From NCBI RefSeq assembly GCF_001545115.1, contig NZ_FCNU01000012.1, positions 1-64,000 on the forward strand: a DNA stretch of 64,000 nucleotides. Reading direction: 5' to 3'. Both the position numbers and the translations under genes were made by a program. The notes beneath the pieces are model-generated. The model searched no databases and was not told where the DNA came from. It saw only the letters and a list, made by a program, of their open reading frames with translations. Numbering within the stretch: position 1 is the stretch's first letter; the number at the start of each line of letters is the position of its first letter. Source of the stretch: Candidatus Protochlamydia phocaeensis. GTDB taxonomy: Bacteria > Chlamydiota > Chlamydiia > Chlamydiales > Parachlamydiaceae. Below are positions 43,726-52,540 of the stretch, in pieces.

Positions 43726-46536
43726 ATGATGACACCAAGGGGAATTCTACAAAGGGTTTTCCATATTTATCCTGGCGAGGAGCGCAATGCGCTTCTATTT
43801 GCATTTTTAGGATTTCTATGGGCTTTTGGAGTAACATGTGGATTAAAGTTTGCTGACGCCTTATTTCTGCTTCATGTAGGAGCGGAACATCTTCCGCAAG
43901 CTTATACGCTTGCTTCCTGTGGAATGTTCGTTATTGCTTTCATTCTGCTCTATGCCTTTCATAAATTCTCTTCTTATCCCATCTACTTGACCACTCTCTT
44001 GCTAGGCATTAGTTTCTATCTCTTTGTTTTTATATGCCGGTTAGCCGGCATAGGAGAAAATTCTCATTGGTTTTGGTATGCCTTAAAATTGGCGGGCTTC
44101 TTCTTGTTTGCCGTTCTGATGACTTGTTATTGGACTTTTATTGATCAATATCATCATCTTCAGGATGCCAAACGCCTATACAGCCTATTTAGCTCGACTA
44201 TTTTCTTAGGAGCGGCTAGTACAGGCCTTCTCATGAATTCAGGGTTGTTTGATTTAAACCACCTTTTACTATTGATTATTGTCCTGTTAACGCTGACCTA
44301 TTTTTTGGTTAGGAAGATTTCTCGGATTATTCCTTTAGTCGCTCATGAAGATATGGAGACAGAAGGCCAGTTTTATGAAGAAGGCAGCTCCTTTAAATTT
44401 TTGATCAAATCTATTTTAGGCTCTCCGTTTACGCTCTTATTAATGACGAGCAATTTTATTATTTATCTTTTGCTTGTCATTACTGAATATAATTACATGT
44501 TTACTTTTGAGAACCATTTTGCTTCGCAGCATGACAACAATTTAGGAGGGGGAACGGAAGCTCACTTGACTTTATTTTTAGGTCAGTGGCTCGCGACTGT
44601 GAGCGTCAGCAATCTCTTTTTTGGACTTTTCCTCTATAGCCGCTTAGTCAGACGTTTCGGCATCAGCAGCCTGCTTATGATTACACCGATTTTGCTGATT
44701 ATTTCCTTCACAGGCTGGTCCATTAGCGCTAGCCTCGTATTCCCGTTAATTGGTTTTTTTGTGGTGGAAGGAACGCTATACGTCATTGATGACAGTAATT
44801 TTAACCTATTACTGAATGCCGTCCCAGCTAAGCTCAAGTACAAAATCAGGGTAATGATTGAGTCATTTTTTGAACCGGTGGGCATGTTGACAAGCGCTAT
44901 TCTCCTGTCCTTTTTTCAAAATCATAGTAAATTGCTAGGTTTAATTTTAGCTGCCAGCTTGTTATGCATCGCTTTGGCTTTGCGATCCCGCTATTTAAAG
45001 GCCTTATTTTTTAATTTATCTCAGAATGCGGTTCAGTTCCGCAGAACTGTGAAAGATTGGCTTGGAAAAATGACGGACAAGCAGCAAAGGGCGGCGGAGA
45101 ATCGCTTATTGGCCATCTTGAGCAAAGGCGATGAAGAAGCTCAATTATTTGCTTGTGAGGGGCTGCTCGCCTTTGAAGATCCGGCAATCCTCAAGAAGCT
45201 CTTAAGCGAAGGGACTCATATGCAGATCTCGGCTAAAATCAAGCTGATTCATCTGCTCGAACAAAGTTTATTTGCCAAGAACAGCCTAGTGCTAGATACT
45301 CTGCAAAATTGGATTCAGCAAGATTTCGATATTCAATTAAAAAGCGCTGTTCATCTTTATTTAGCACGCCAAGGCCTTCTTCATCCGGAAAAAGTGCTTA
45401 GCGACCTGAAGAGTCCTGACATCCATCTTCAGGGAGCCGCCATTGTGGCCCTTAAGAAATCGCTTGCCTATCTTCCACCAACGACAGCCGCTTATAACCG
45501 CACTTTAGCTGCCCAGCATTTGAAATTGCTATTGGATTCCCATCATGAAGAAGAATTATGCATGGGATTGCAAATTCTAGGCATTGATGGAGATGCGCAT
45601 GATGTCGATATTTTGATTTCTTATTTAAATCATTCTTCTCTGGCGATTTCCCGTGCTGCTTCTAAATCCATTGCCTTAGCTCCTGCCATTGATTCTATCC
45701 GACAAGCTCCACGCCTGCTTGCGCACTTGAATCAGATTAGCGACAATGAAGTCAGACTGAACTGCATGCATGCATTAGGTAAAGTTAACGATTCCAGCCT
45801 TGTGCATGATATTATTCAAACAAGTTTGCATTTTAGGCCGAATGAAAGGCGTTTAACAGAAGAAATCATTTATAAAATGGGACTCAGAACTGTTCCCACC
45901 CTCCTTTCATTGACAAAAGATACGCAAATGCCGGATCGCTGCCGCGTTCTAGCCGGTCGCATTTTAGGCCGCCTATCCCTTCCCCAGCTAAGGGCGAATT
46001 TATCCGATGTGATACGGCAAGAAATAGAGAGAGCGTATTTTTACTTTTATCACTATCATACAATTCAGTCCCACTATCCGGATTTGGATCTTAGCATTTT
46101 AAGAGATGTTTTAATCACAGATTATCATTCTGTTTTAGATTTTATTATTCAATTGCTCGGCGTAGCTGGCGAGGTGGAAGATGTCGAACTTCTCTCCCGC
46201 TCTTTGCGCAGCCACAATCCTAAGGTGCGCAGTCAAGTGGTAGAAACGCTGGAAAAGACCTGCGAAACCGCCATTTTCCGTTTATTGCAGCCGTTAGTCG
46301 ATGATATTCCTTATGAGGAGAAAATTCGCGCCTATATTAAGTCTAGACATACCCCTTTGAGCTTAACAGAGTTATTAAATAAGATGGGCGATTCTTCCGC
46401 TAAAATTGATCAAATTATTGCAGCGACAATGAAATACCATTTAAACTTGCCTAATTGGAGAGAATCTCTAAGACAGCAAATGTCGAGTCAAGATGAAATT
46501 TTTCACCACTTTGCTTACGAGTTGCTTGAATCATGA
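43726..46536 (+). CDS. ATP/ADP-translocase-like membrane protein fused to HEAT repeats
   Basis: 936 residues. Residues 1-~435 form about 12 membrane helices with the look of the NTT/AAA transporter family (ERNALLFAFLGFLWAFGVTCGLKFADALFLL quoted in parts; ALKLAGFFLFAVLMTCYW; a conserved PAKLKYKIRVMIESFFEPVG near 365). Classical NTTs of chlamydiae exchange host ATP or other nucleotides; this diverged branch's substrate is unknown. Residues ~440-936 are cytosolic HEAT-type repeats (EEAQLFACEGLLAF, DIQLKSAVHLYLARQ, EVRLNCMHALGKV, KVRSQVVETLEK). The stop overlaps the next gene by four bases (ATGA). HEAT and cNMP domains fused to NTT-like proteins are known from several bacteria; here the cNMP domain is the separate next gene. 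Confidence 0.82.
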   Translation: MMTPRGILQRVFHIYPGEERNALLFAFLGFLWAFGVTCGLKFADALFLLHVGAEHLPQAYTLASCGMFVIAFILLYAFHKFSSYPIYLTTLLLGISFYLFVFICRLAGIGENSHWFWYALKLAGFFLFAVLMTCYWTFIDQYHHLQDAKRLYSLFSSTIFLGAASTGLLMNSGLFDLNHLLLLIIVLLTLTYFLVRKISRIIPLVAHEDMETEGQFYEEGSSFKFLIKSILGSPFTLLLMTSNFIIYLLLVITEYNYMFTFENHFASQHDNNLGGGTEAHLTLFLGQWLATVSVSNLFFGLFLYSRLVRRFGISSLLMITPILLIISFTGWSISASLVFPLIGFFVVEGTLYVIDDSNFNLLLNAVPAKLKYKIRVMIESFFEPVGMLTSAILLSFFQNHSKLLGLILAASLLCIALALRSRYLKALFFNLSQNAVQFRRTVKDWLGKMTDKQQRAAENRLLAILSKGDEEAQLFACEGLLAFEDPAILKKLLSEGTHMQISAKIKLIHLLEQSLFAKNSLVLDTLQNWIQQDFDIQLKSAVHLYLARQGLLHPEKVLSDLKSPDIHLQGAAIVALKKSLAYLPPTTAAYNRTLAAQHLKLLLDSHHEEELCMGLQILGIDGDAHDVDILISYLNHSSLAISRAASKSIALAPAIDSIRQAPRLLAHLNQISDNEVRLNCMHALGKVNDSSLVHDIIQTSLHFRPNERRLTEEIIYKMGLRTVPTLLSLTKDTQMPDRCRVLAGRILGRLSLPQLRANLSDVIRQEIERAYFYFYHYHTIQSHYPDLDLSILRDVLITDYHSVLDFIIQLLGVAGEVEDVELLSRSLRSHNPKVRSQVVETLEKTCETAIFRLLQPLVDDIPYEEKIRAYIKSRHTPLSLTELLNKMGDSSAKIDQIIAATMKYHLNLPNWRESLRQQMSSQDEIFHHFAYELLES

Positions 46537-46976
46537 AACATTTAACTTTAATAGATAAAGCCTTTCTTCTTAAGCGGACACCGCTATTTAGTACATTGGA
46601 TTTAGATCTTTTGCTGACAATTGCCGATAAATTAGGAATTGTTGTTTTTGATGCAAATGATTATGTCTTTGTTGCCGGAGAAGAAGCTAATCGCATGTAC
46701 TTTATTATTGATGGAGAGGTCGATATACGGCTGACGGACGGGCAACTGGTCTGCCATTTAAAACCCGGGGATTTCTTTGGGGAAGAGTCTCTTTTTAACG
46801 GCAAGCCTCGCGCTTATGGAGCTTTCACACCAGTTGAGACATATGTATTGACGCTTTCGCGCACTAATCTCTATACAATTATTTCGGAATGCCCCTCGGT
46901 TGCTATCGGCTTTTTGCAAGTCTATACTTCCGCTATGCAATTTAGACCTTTAAAACAAGCAGAGACTGACAAATGA
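46533..46976 (+). CDS. Stand-alone cyclic-nucleotide-binding-domain protein
   Basis: 147 residues, essentially one cNMP-binding (CAP-type) beta-barrel: helical lead (FLLKRTPLFSTLDLDLLLTIADKL), barrel strands (VAGEEANRMYFIIDGEVDIRL), and the phosphate-binding cassette FGEESLFNGKPRAYGAF with E85 and R93 at the ligand positions (the usual RxA is RAY). No DNA-binding domain follows. It overlaps its neighbours by four bases at both ends, so it is translated with them. It probably senses a nucleotide or acts as a degenerate structural module regulating the transporter or the sensor next to it. Confidence 0.85.
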   Translation: MKHLTLIDKAFLLKRTPLFSTLDLDLLLTIADKLGIVVFDANDYVFVAGEEANRMYFIIDGEVDIRLTDGQLVCHLKPGDFFGEESLFNGKPRAYGAFTPVETYVLTLSRTNLYTIISECPSVAIGFLQVYTSAMQFRPLKQAETDK

Positions 46977-48517
46977 CTATCCGCTCAAGGCTGTTGCTTT
47001 TACTCTTGCCGCCTCTAACAGCTTTTTTGATCTTAATTTCCTTATTCTTTTACTTTAATTGGTCCAGAGAAATCTTAGACAGCTTCAAGTCCCGTCTTCA
47101 ATCAATTGTTGTAGCCACCGCCCAATCGATCAGTAGGACAGAAATTGAATGGATGGATGAGCATCTTAAAGATCCCGATCTCAAAGACAATCCTCGTTAT
47201 CTATCTTATCGCCAAGAATTTGTTGCGTTAAAGCAGAAGCTGCCCATCGCAAATTTATATATTGTCCAAATTGAGCCGGTACAAGAAGGCGAACTCATCT
47301 TATTAAATGAACCAGAAAATCCCTTAAATCAAATTCATACAAGTCAAGATCCTCAAAATGCGTATAGGCAAATCTTCCTGCTTGATGCAAGCGACTCTAA
47401 GCAATCGCCCGTCAATGCCCCAGGAGATTATGATTTCAGCGAGACAGACGAGCATCTTGTTTATTTCACTAAAAAAGCATTTGTCACTCCCATTTACCTA
47501 GCACGCCGCACAAATGAACGCTTCATGTCTGCCTATGCGCCTATTTTGAATAAAGAAGGCGAAGTGCTCGCCCTGCTAGGTGCAGACGTTGGTATGGAAG
47601 CGATCGATAATAAGCTTCACAATGCTTTATTCATGATTATTAGCGGAGATTTGGTCACTTTATTTTTAGTCGTCCTAACCGTTTTCCTAATCGCCGAGCA
47701 CATTAGCCAACCCGTGCGAACATTAAATCAAGCTGCATTGGAAATTGCTGCAGGAGATTATGATGCCAATATCCAAGTCAAAGGGCCAAAAGAGATTGTT
47801 GAGCTGGCAAATACGTTGAATATTATGAGCGAGTGCCTAGTCGAGAATATCAGCCGCCTGCGCGAGAGCTCTTTGATTAGAGAAAGAATGTATGGAGAAT
47901 ATGAATGCGCTTTGCTTCTCCAACATTATATGCTTCAAAAAGTCGTAGAGGATTTTAAAAATCCGCATATGCGCATGCGCTTAATTTCAGTCGGTTTGGC
48001 CAATAATCAGAAGGGACTCTTATTAAAGACGGAAAAAATACCCGGAAGCGATCTTTCCTTGACATTGATAGAAGCAAAGGATCCTAGCTTTTCAAGCCTA
48101 TTCGAGCTCAATCAAGAGGCCTTTTTGCCATTAGATCAACAGCCTAATGCTAGATTCATGGAATGCCACTTCTTAAAGGATTATTCCCTGCTGCGCTATC
48201 ATTTGCAAAAATTATTTTCTCCTCTAGTCTGGTCTATAAAATCCCAACAGTTTATAAGAGGATCCCAGCAAGAAATACCGCTTCAAAACCAGGATATGGT
48301 GTTTCTATACAATAGCGGCTTAATCGAGCAATTTGAAACAGAAGAAAAAATCATTTCTTGGCTTACAAAGGTATTGAAGCATTTTTCAGAAGATGGATTA
48401 GACATTATTCATACCATGCTGACAAATGAGCTTAACTTTTTAGCCAAAAAGCATTTATTAAAAAGAAACTGCCAGATAATTGTCTTGCAAATAAAAATTC
48501 CGGAGATTTTACTTTAG
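46973..48517 (+). CDS. HAMP sensor with degenerate RsbU/PP2C-type output domain
   Basis: 514 residues. Two membrane helices (about 8-28 and 218-242) bracket an extracytoplasmic sensor domain of dCache-like composition (residues 30-217, RFMSAYAPILNKEGEVLALLGADVG near its end). Then a HAMP domain (~240-295, ISQPVRTLNQAALEIAAGDY) and a RsbU-type linker (YECALLLQHYMLQKV, compare the IQ..MLP motif). The last ~190 residues follow the SpoIIE/PP2C fold order but lack the metal-binding aspartates: LYNSGLIE (S448) replaces YTDGLIE, and NCQIIVLQI replaces the DDxTLLV ending. So it is probably a non-catalytic regulator of a partner-switching pathway. Overlaps its upstream neighbour by ATGA. Confidence 0.78.
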   Translation: MTIRSRLLLLLLPPLTAFLILISLFFYFNWSREILDSFKSRLQSIVVATAQSISRTEIEWMDEHLKDPDLKDNPRYLSYRQEFVALKQKLPIANLYIVQIEPVQEGELILLNEPENPLNQIHTSQDPQNAYRQIFLLDASDSKQSPVNAPGDYDFSETDEHLVYFTKKAFVTPIYLARRTNERFMSAYAPILNKEGEVLALLGADVGMEAIDNKLHNALFMIISGDLVTLFLVVLTVFLIAEHISQPVRTLNQAALEIAAGDYDANIQVKGPKEIVELANTLNIMSECLVENISRLRESSLIRERMYGEYECALLLQHYMLQKVVEDFKNPHMRMRLISVGLANNQKGLLLKTEKIPGSDLSLTLIEAKDPSFSSLFELNQEAFLPLDQQPNARFMECHFLKDYSLLRYHLQKLFSPLVWSIKSQQFIRGSQQEIPLQNQDMVFLYNSGLIEQFETEEKIISWLTKVLKHFSEDGLDIIHTMLTNELNFLAKKHLLKRNCQIIVLQIKIPEILL

Positions 48518-48526
48518 AGTACATTT

Positions 48527-49990
48527 ATGCATATTCAAGTCATCGCTGCCTTCATCGCTTATTTTACTCTCTTGCTTGTTATAGGGCTCATCTTTCATAA
48601 GAGACAGACATCTTCTTCCGATTTTATTATGGGAAATCGTTCGCTGAGTTTTTGGCTTGTAGCCCTCTCCGCTCACGCAAGCGATATGAGCGCCTGGCTT
48701 TTCATGGCTTTCCCTATGACAATTTTTGTACTAGGGCTCCCCCATATTTGGATTGCAATGGGCCTTTTATTGGGAATGTTTTTAAATTGGCAATTCGTGG
48801 CTCCAAAGCTTAGAGCAATGACCGAGAAATATGATTGCTATACATTATCTTCTTTTTTTGAAAAGCGATTTCAAGACCGCTCAGGCTCTATCCGTTTGCT
48901 TAGCGCCATTGTCATGGTCATTTTCTTGACCCACTATCTTTCCGCCGGCCTAATCGCCATGGGATATCTGTTGGAATCCTTATTTGGCCTCAATTATTTT
49001 TTCGGCCTTTCGGTCGCCATGTTGGTCGTCGTCGTCTATACCTTTTTGGGCGGTTTTACAACCGTTGCTTGGACAGATTTATTTCAGGGCATTTTCCTTT
49101 TGATCATGATTATTTTGGTTCCTCTAATGGCGCTGGCCAAAATCGGAGGCTGGCATGAAATCACACAAATTGCCCAGCAAAGAGAAATCTCTTTAACGTT
49201 AATTAGCGACAACAGCTTGGATTCTTTTATAGCAATCTTCTCTCTTGCTCTAGGATGGGGTTTGGGTTATTTTGGCATGCCGCATATCATCACAAAGTTC
49301 ATGGGGATTAGAGACGTCTCTGAAATGCATAAGTCCAAATGGCTAGGCATGTCTTGGCAACTTATTGCTCTTGGAGCGGCTGCCTGCATCGGCTTAATCG
49401 GTATTGCGTATTTTCCCGAAGGCTTAGAAAAGCCCGAAATGATATTTGTCGAAATGGTCAAAGACCTTTTCAATCCCTTCATAGCAGGCTTTATTCTATG
49501 CGCAGTCATTGCAGCCAATATGTCAACAATGGATTCGCAAATTCTTGTGTGCGCATCTATTTTAAGTGAAGACTTATATAAGCACTTTCATAAACACCTG
49601 CCATCCGATCGCAAAGTTCTGTGGATCTCTAAACTAAGCGTTGTCATTATCTCCCTCATCGCCCTGCTGCTTGCCTTTAATAAAAGCTCAACTATTTTAG
49701 ATACCGTCCTCTATTCTTGGTCTGGATTGGGAAGCGCTTTCGGTCCTCTTGTTTTAATGACATTGTATTCTGAGCGCATCAATCGCTACGGAGCTTTGGC
49801 TGGCATCGTGGTCGGTACAACCGTTGTCATGATATGGCCAACTCTCAATCCCCTTTTGACCAAATATGAGCTCCTTCCCATGATTCCCGGGTTTATTTGC
49901 AGCATGATCGCCATTTATGCGGTTTCTCTTTTAACAAAAGACAAGCAAATGGATTCAAGTTCATCTATCTCTGCTTCTAAATCAATTTGA
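48527..49990 (+). CDS. putP: PutP-type sodium/solute (proline) symporter
   Basis: 487 residues, about 13 membrane helices, SSF family. Recognisable by SSSDFIMGNRSLSFWLVALSAHASDMSAWLFM (quoted in parts), the core Na+-site region GGFTTVAWTDLFQG, GWGLGYFGMPHIITKFM, and AAMST-like ANMSTMDSQILV. It takes up an organic solute, proline by homology, with Na+ at the inner membrane. It starts nine bases after the sensor gene and closes the four-gene unit; a strong terminator follows. A close paralogue is encoded at 60273-61760 on the opposite strand. Confidence 0.9.
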   Translation: MHIQVIAAFIAYFTLLLVIGLIFHKRQTSSSDFIMGNRSLSFWLVALSAHASDMSAWLFMAFPMTIFVLGLPHIWIAMGLLLGMFLNWQFVAPKLRAMTEKYDCYTLSSFFEKRFQDRSGSIRLLSAIVMVIFLTHYLSAGLIAMGYLLESLFGLNYFFGLSVAMLVVVVYTFLGGFTTVAWTDLFQGIFLLIMIILVPLMALAKIGGWHEITQIAQQREISLTLISDNSLDSFIAIFSLALGWGLGYFGMPHIITKFMGIRDVSEMHKSKWLGMSWQLIALGAAACIGLIGIAYFPEGLEKPEMIFVEMVKDLFNPFIAGFILCAVIAANMSTMDSQILVCASILSEDLYKHFHKHLPSDRKVLWISKLSVVIISLIALLLAFNKSSTILDTVLYSWSGLGSAFGPLVLMTLYSERINRYGALAGIVVGTTVVMIWPTLNPLLTKYELLPMIPGFICSMIAIYAVSLLTKDKQMDSSSSISASKSI

Positions 49991-50353
49991 TCCTTCAAGG
50001 CCCTTTCGCTTAACAGGAAAGGGCTTTTAAAAACAGCGTTACATAGATGCTAGGGCGTATCGCCAATTAGGCATGAGCTGCATTTTACGCTCTTTGCCGT
50101 TCATCAAGCTAAAAGCCTTCCTTGGTAAATATTTAAAAATTAAATTTTTAATTTATCCTTAATCAAAAAACTCCTATATTGCGCTCTGCAATTGATATGC
50201 CCCAAATTTCGCTCTCGCGCATTCAAAAACCGTCTATAGTTAAACCATCCCCATTTCAATAGGCAATTTTCAGCGATCAATTCTTTCTGCAAATTAGGCA
50301 ATGCATCAAGACAATTGTGCCCGTTTTAAATAACATTTTTATTAAGAGGTAAG
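49991..50353. other. Spacer after putP
   Basis: Terminator at 50000-50030. On the minus strand about 50125-50045 there is a short open stretch (RKAFSLMNGKERKMQLMPNW then RYALASM and a stop) that may be the tail of a lost gene; support is weak. The rest is A+T-rich leader. Confidence 0.4.
50000..50030 (+). terminator. Rho-independent terminator of the NTT-HEAT...putP unit
   Basis: GCCCTTTC (50000-50007), loop, GAAAGGGC (50017-50024) followed by TTTTAAAAA. It starts ten bases after the putP stop. Confidence 0.8.
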
Positions 50354-52366
50354 ATGTATACAAGAAATATAGGCCTTCCCAACCCGAGTTTAATTTTTCC
50401 TTCCCCACAGGACAAATCCCTCGCTGGAACACATCATTCTTTAGAGGAAACAGAAAAAAAAGACTCTGCGTTTAATCCCAGTGAACAACCACCCTCTTCT
50501 GGTCCTTTACCAAATATGGAAAGTTTAAAAATTTCTGATAGCATCCGCATGGCCATGGACAAGCTATCCCCAAGCAATCCAACCAACCTTTCTTCTGTTC
50601 AATTTAAAGATCCCCACACTTTTTCCCGCCCTTCAGAAGCCATTGTCAGACATATGGACTTGCATTTTAAAATTGATTTCGACCGCAGGCAAATTAAGGG
50701 AAAAGTTTTCCTTGAAATCGAGAATCTCGTCGGTACAGATACAATCCATTTTGATACGGAAAAACTAGCCATTCTCCATGTGACTGATGAAAATGGCGCA
50801 CCCCTTCGCTTTACGCTAGGAGAAGCCCAGGACTATTTAGGGCAGGATTTAACTGTTGCTATTTCAAAAAATACCAAAAGAATTTGCATTGAGTATGAAA
50901 CATCCCCCGATGCGCGCGGCTTGCATTGGTATACCAATGACAAGGATGATTTACTTTTGTATTCTCATTCTCAACCCAATTACACAAGAAGCTGGCTGCC
51001 TTGCCAAGATACACCGCAAGTTCGCGCCACTTATACAGCCCATTTCCAAATAGATCCTCGCTATCGCGTTGTCATGAGTGCGAATAATAATCCCCAGGAA
51101 AAAAATGCGCAGGGAGATTATCAATTGAACATGCCTTTTGCCATTCCTTCTTACCTGATGGCCTTTTGTGCCGGCTCTCTCCACTATAAACCCGTTGGCC
51201 CAAGAACCGGAATTTATGCTCATCCGGCAGTCATTGAAGAGGCTTACGAGGAATTTAATCAATTAGAGGAGACGGTAGAGAAAATCGAAACTATTTTAGG
51301 ACCTTATTTATGGGAGCGTTATGATATTTTGTTTCTCCCCCTCACTTTTCCGGCTACCGCGACGGAAAATCCTTTGCTCAGCTTTTTCTCAAAAATGGCC
51401 TTAACAAAAGATAGATCTCGTTTCAATATTGTCTATCATGAATTAGCTCATTCATACTCTGGCAATCTGGTCACCGCTGGCACATGGGAAGATCTGTGGT
51501 TAAATGAAGGAATGACAACATGGATTGAACTTCTCTTGGCTGAAACATTGGTAGGACAAGATTATGCGTCCATGATAGCCAAAACCTATCTGAATCAATT
51601 GACAAGCTCCATAAGCAAAACGCCTCCCAAAGATACGCAATTGAAAATGGAATTGGCAGGACGCGATCCCCGGGCAAGCTTTACCTCCATTCCTTATTAT
51701 AAAGGATATTTTTTTCTTAAAGCATTAGAAACCCATTTCACGCGGGACGAACTATTAAAATTTTTAAGAAAATATTTTGCCGATTTTAAATTTCAAAGTA
51801 TGACGACAGAGAAATTTGAAGGGTATTTATTCCTTCATTTATTCCATAAAGACCACGCGCTTTTTGATCAGCTTAAAGTGAAAGAATGGCTATACCACCC
51901 TGGCCTTCCTTCTAATTGTCCGTCTATTGAATCTAAATTAATTGCCGAAACAGATGACATATTTTCTCAATGGAATCAAAGTAAAGATATGGACTCTCTT
52001 TATGAAAAGACAAAAGCCTTTATTCCTCAGCAATGGATCTATTTTATTCAAAAATTGCGTTTCGCTTCTGTAGAGCAGCTCAGGCAGCTAGACAACAAAT
52101 TTAATTTTAAGGCGGATCCTAGATGGCATATTCGGGAGCAGTGGCTGACGAATGCCCTTATTTGCGGCTATTCAGATGTATATCCTGAAGTTAAGACATT
52201 TGTTCTCGAAATACAAAAACCTTACATTGTTCAAAGCTTTTTGAGTGAACTTGTTAAATCGGAAGAAGGGGTGAGAGTCGCAAAAGAAATTTTTAATGAG
52301 GGATTGCCGGTCTTTCGATCCCGCTCCCTGATTGCTGCCCAAGAAATCATGAAGGCATTTCTTTAA
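50354..52366 (+). CDS. M1-family zinc aminopeptidase (leukotriene-A4-hydrolase-like)
   Basis: 670 residues. The N-terminal ~85 residues are polar, Pro/Ser-rich and not part of the family, then comes the standard M1 fold. Zinc motif HELAH (H362, E363, H366) and E385 in NEGMTTW, spacing HExxH-x18-E. The substrate-binding GxMEN motif reads ATENPLLSFF, close to the GGMENP of leukotriene A4 hydrolases but with two changes. The domain layout (N-terminal beta-saddle, catalytic, C-terminal helical domain) and length also fit that subgroup. No signal peptide. It releases N-terminal amino acids from peptides, probably in the cytosol; the extra N-terminus might be a secretion signal (inference). The gene stands alone with a strong terminator after it. 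Confidence 0.88.
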   Translation: MYTRNIGLPNPSLIFPSPQDKSLAGTHHSLEETEKKDSAFNPSEQPPSSGPLPNMESLKISDSIRMAMDKLSPSNPTNLSSVQFKDPHTFSRPSEAIVRHMDLHFKIDFDRRQIKGKVFLEIENLVGTDTIHFDTEKLAILHVTDENGAPLRFTLGEAQDYLGQDLTVAISKNTKRICIEYETSPDARGLHWYTNDKDDLLLYSHSQPNYTRSWLPCQDTPQVRATYTAHFQIDPRYRVVMSANNNPQEKNAQGDYQLNMPFAIPSYLMAFCAGSLHYKPVGPRTGIYAHPAVIEEAYEEFNQLEETVEKIETILGPYLWERYDILFLPLTFPATATENPLLSFFSKMALTKDRSRFNIVYHELAHSYSGNLVTAGTWEDLWLNEGMTTWIELLLAETLVGQDYASMIAKTYLNQLTSSISKTPPKDTQLKMELAGRDPRASFTSIPYYKGYFFLKALETHFTRDELLKFLRKYFADFKFQSMTTEKFEGYLFLHLFHKDHALFDQLKVKEWLYHPGLPSNCPSIESKLIAETDDIFSQWNQSKDMDSLYEKTKAFIPQQWIYFIQKLRFASVEQLRQLDNKFNFKADPRWHIREQWLTNALICGYSDVYPEVKTFVLEIQKPYIVQSFLSELVKSEEGVRVAKEIFNEGLPVFRSRSLIAAQEIMKAFL

Positions 52367-52392
52367 TCATTAGACGTGCCCTTACGAATTTT

Positions 52393-52435
52393 AGTCGAAT
52401 CGGAAAAAATCCTAAAAGCTTTTTCCGATTCGACT
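52393..52435. terminator. Bidirectional terminator
   Basis: AGTCGAATCGGAAAAA (52393-52408), 11 base loop, TTTTTCCGATTCGACT (52420-52435): a perfect 16 base stem after the M1 peptidase gene and about 100 bases beyond the end of the convergent shikimate operon. Confidence 0.8.
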
Positions 52436-52540
52436 ATCTACTCAACATTCAGTTAAATAAAGGCCGACCAGCCAAATTTTCAATAAGCGTCATGCTGACG
52501 TCGATTAGAGATATCTCTTAAAAACCACCGATTATGCGAC

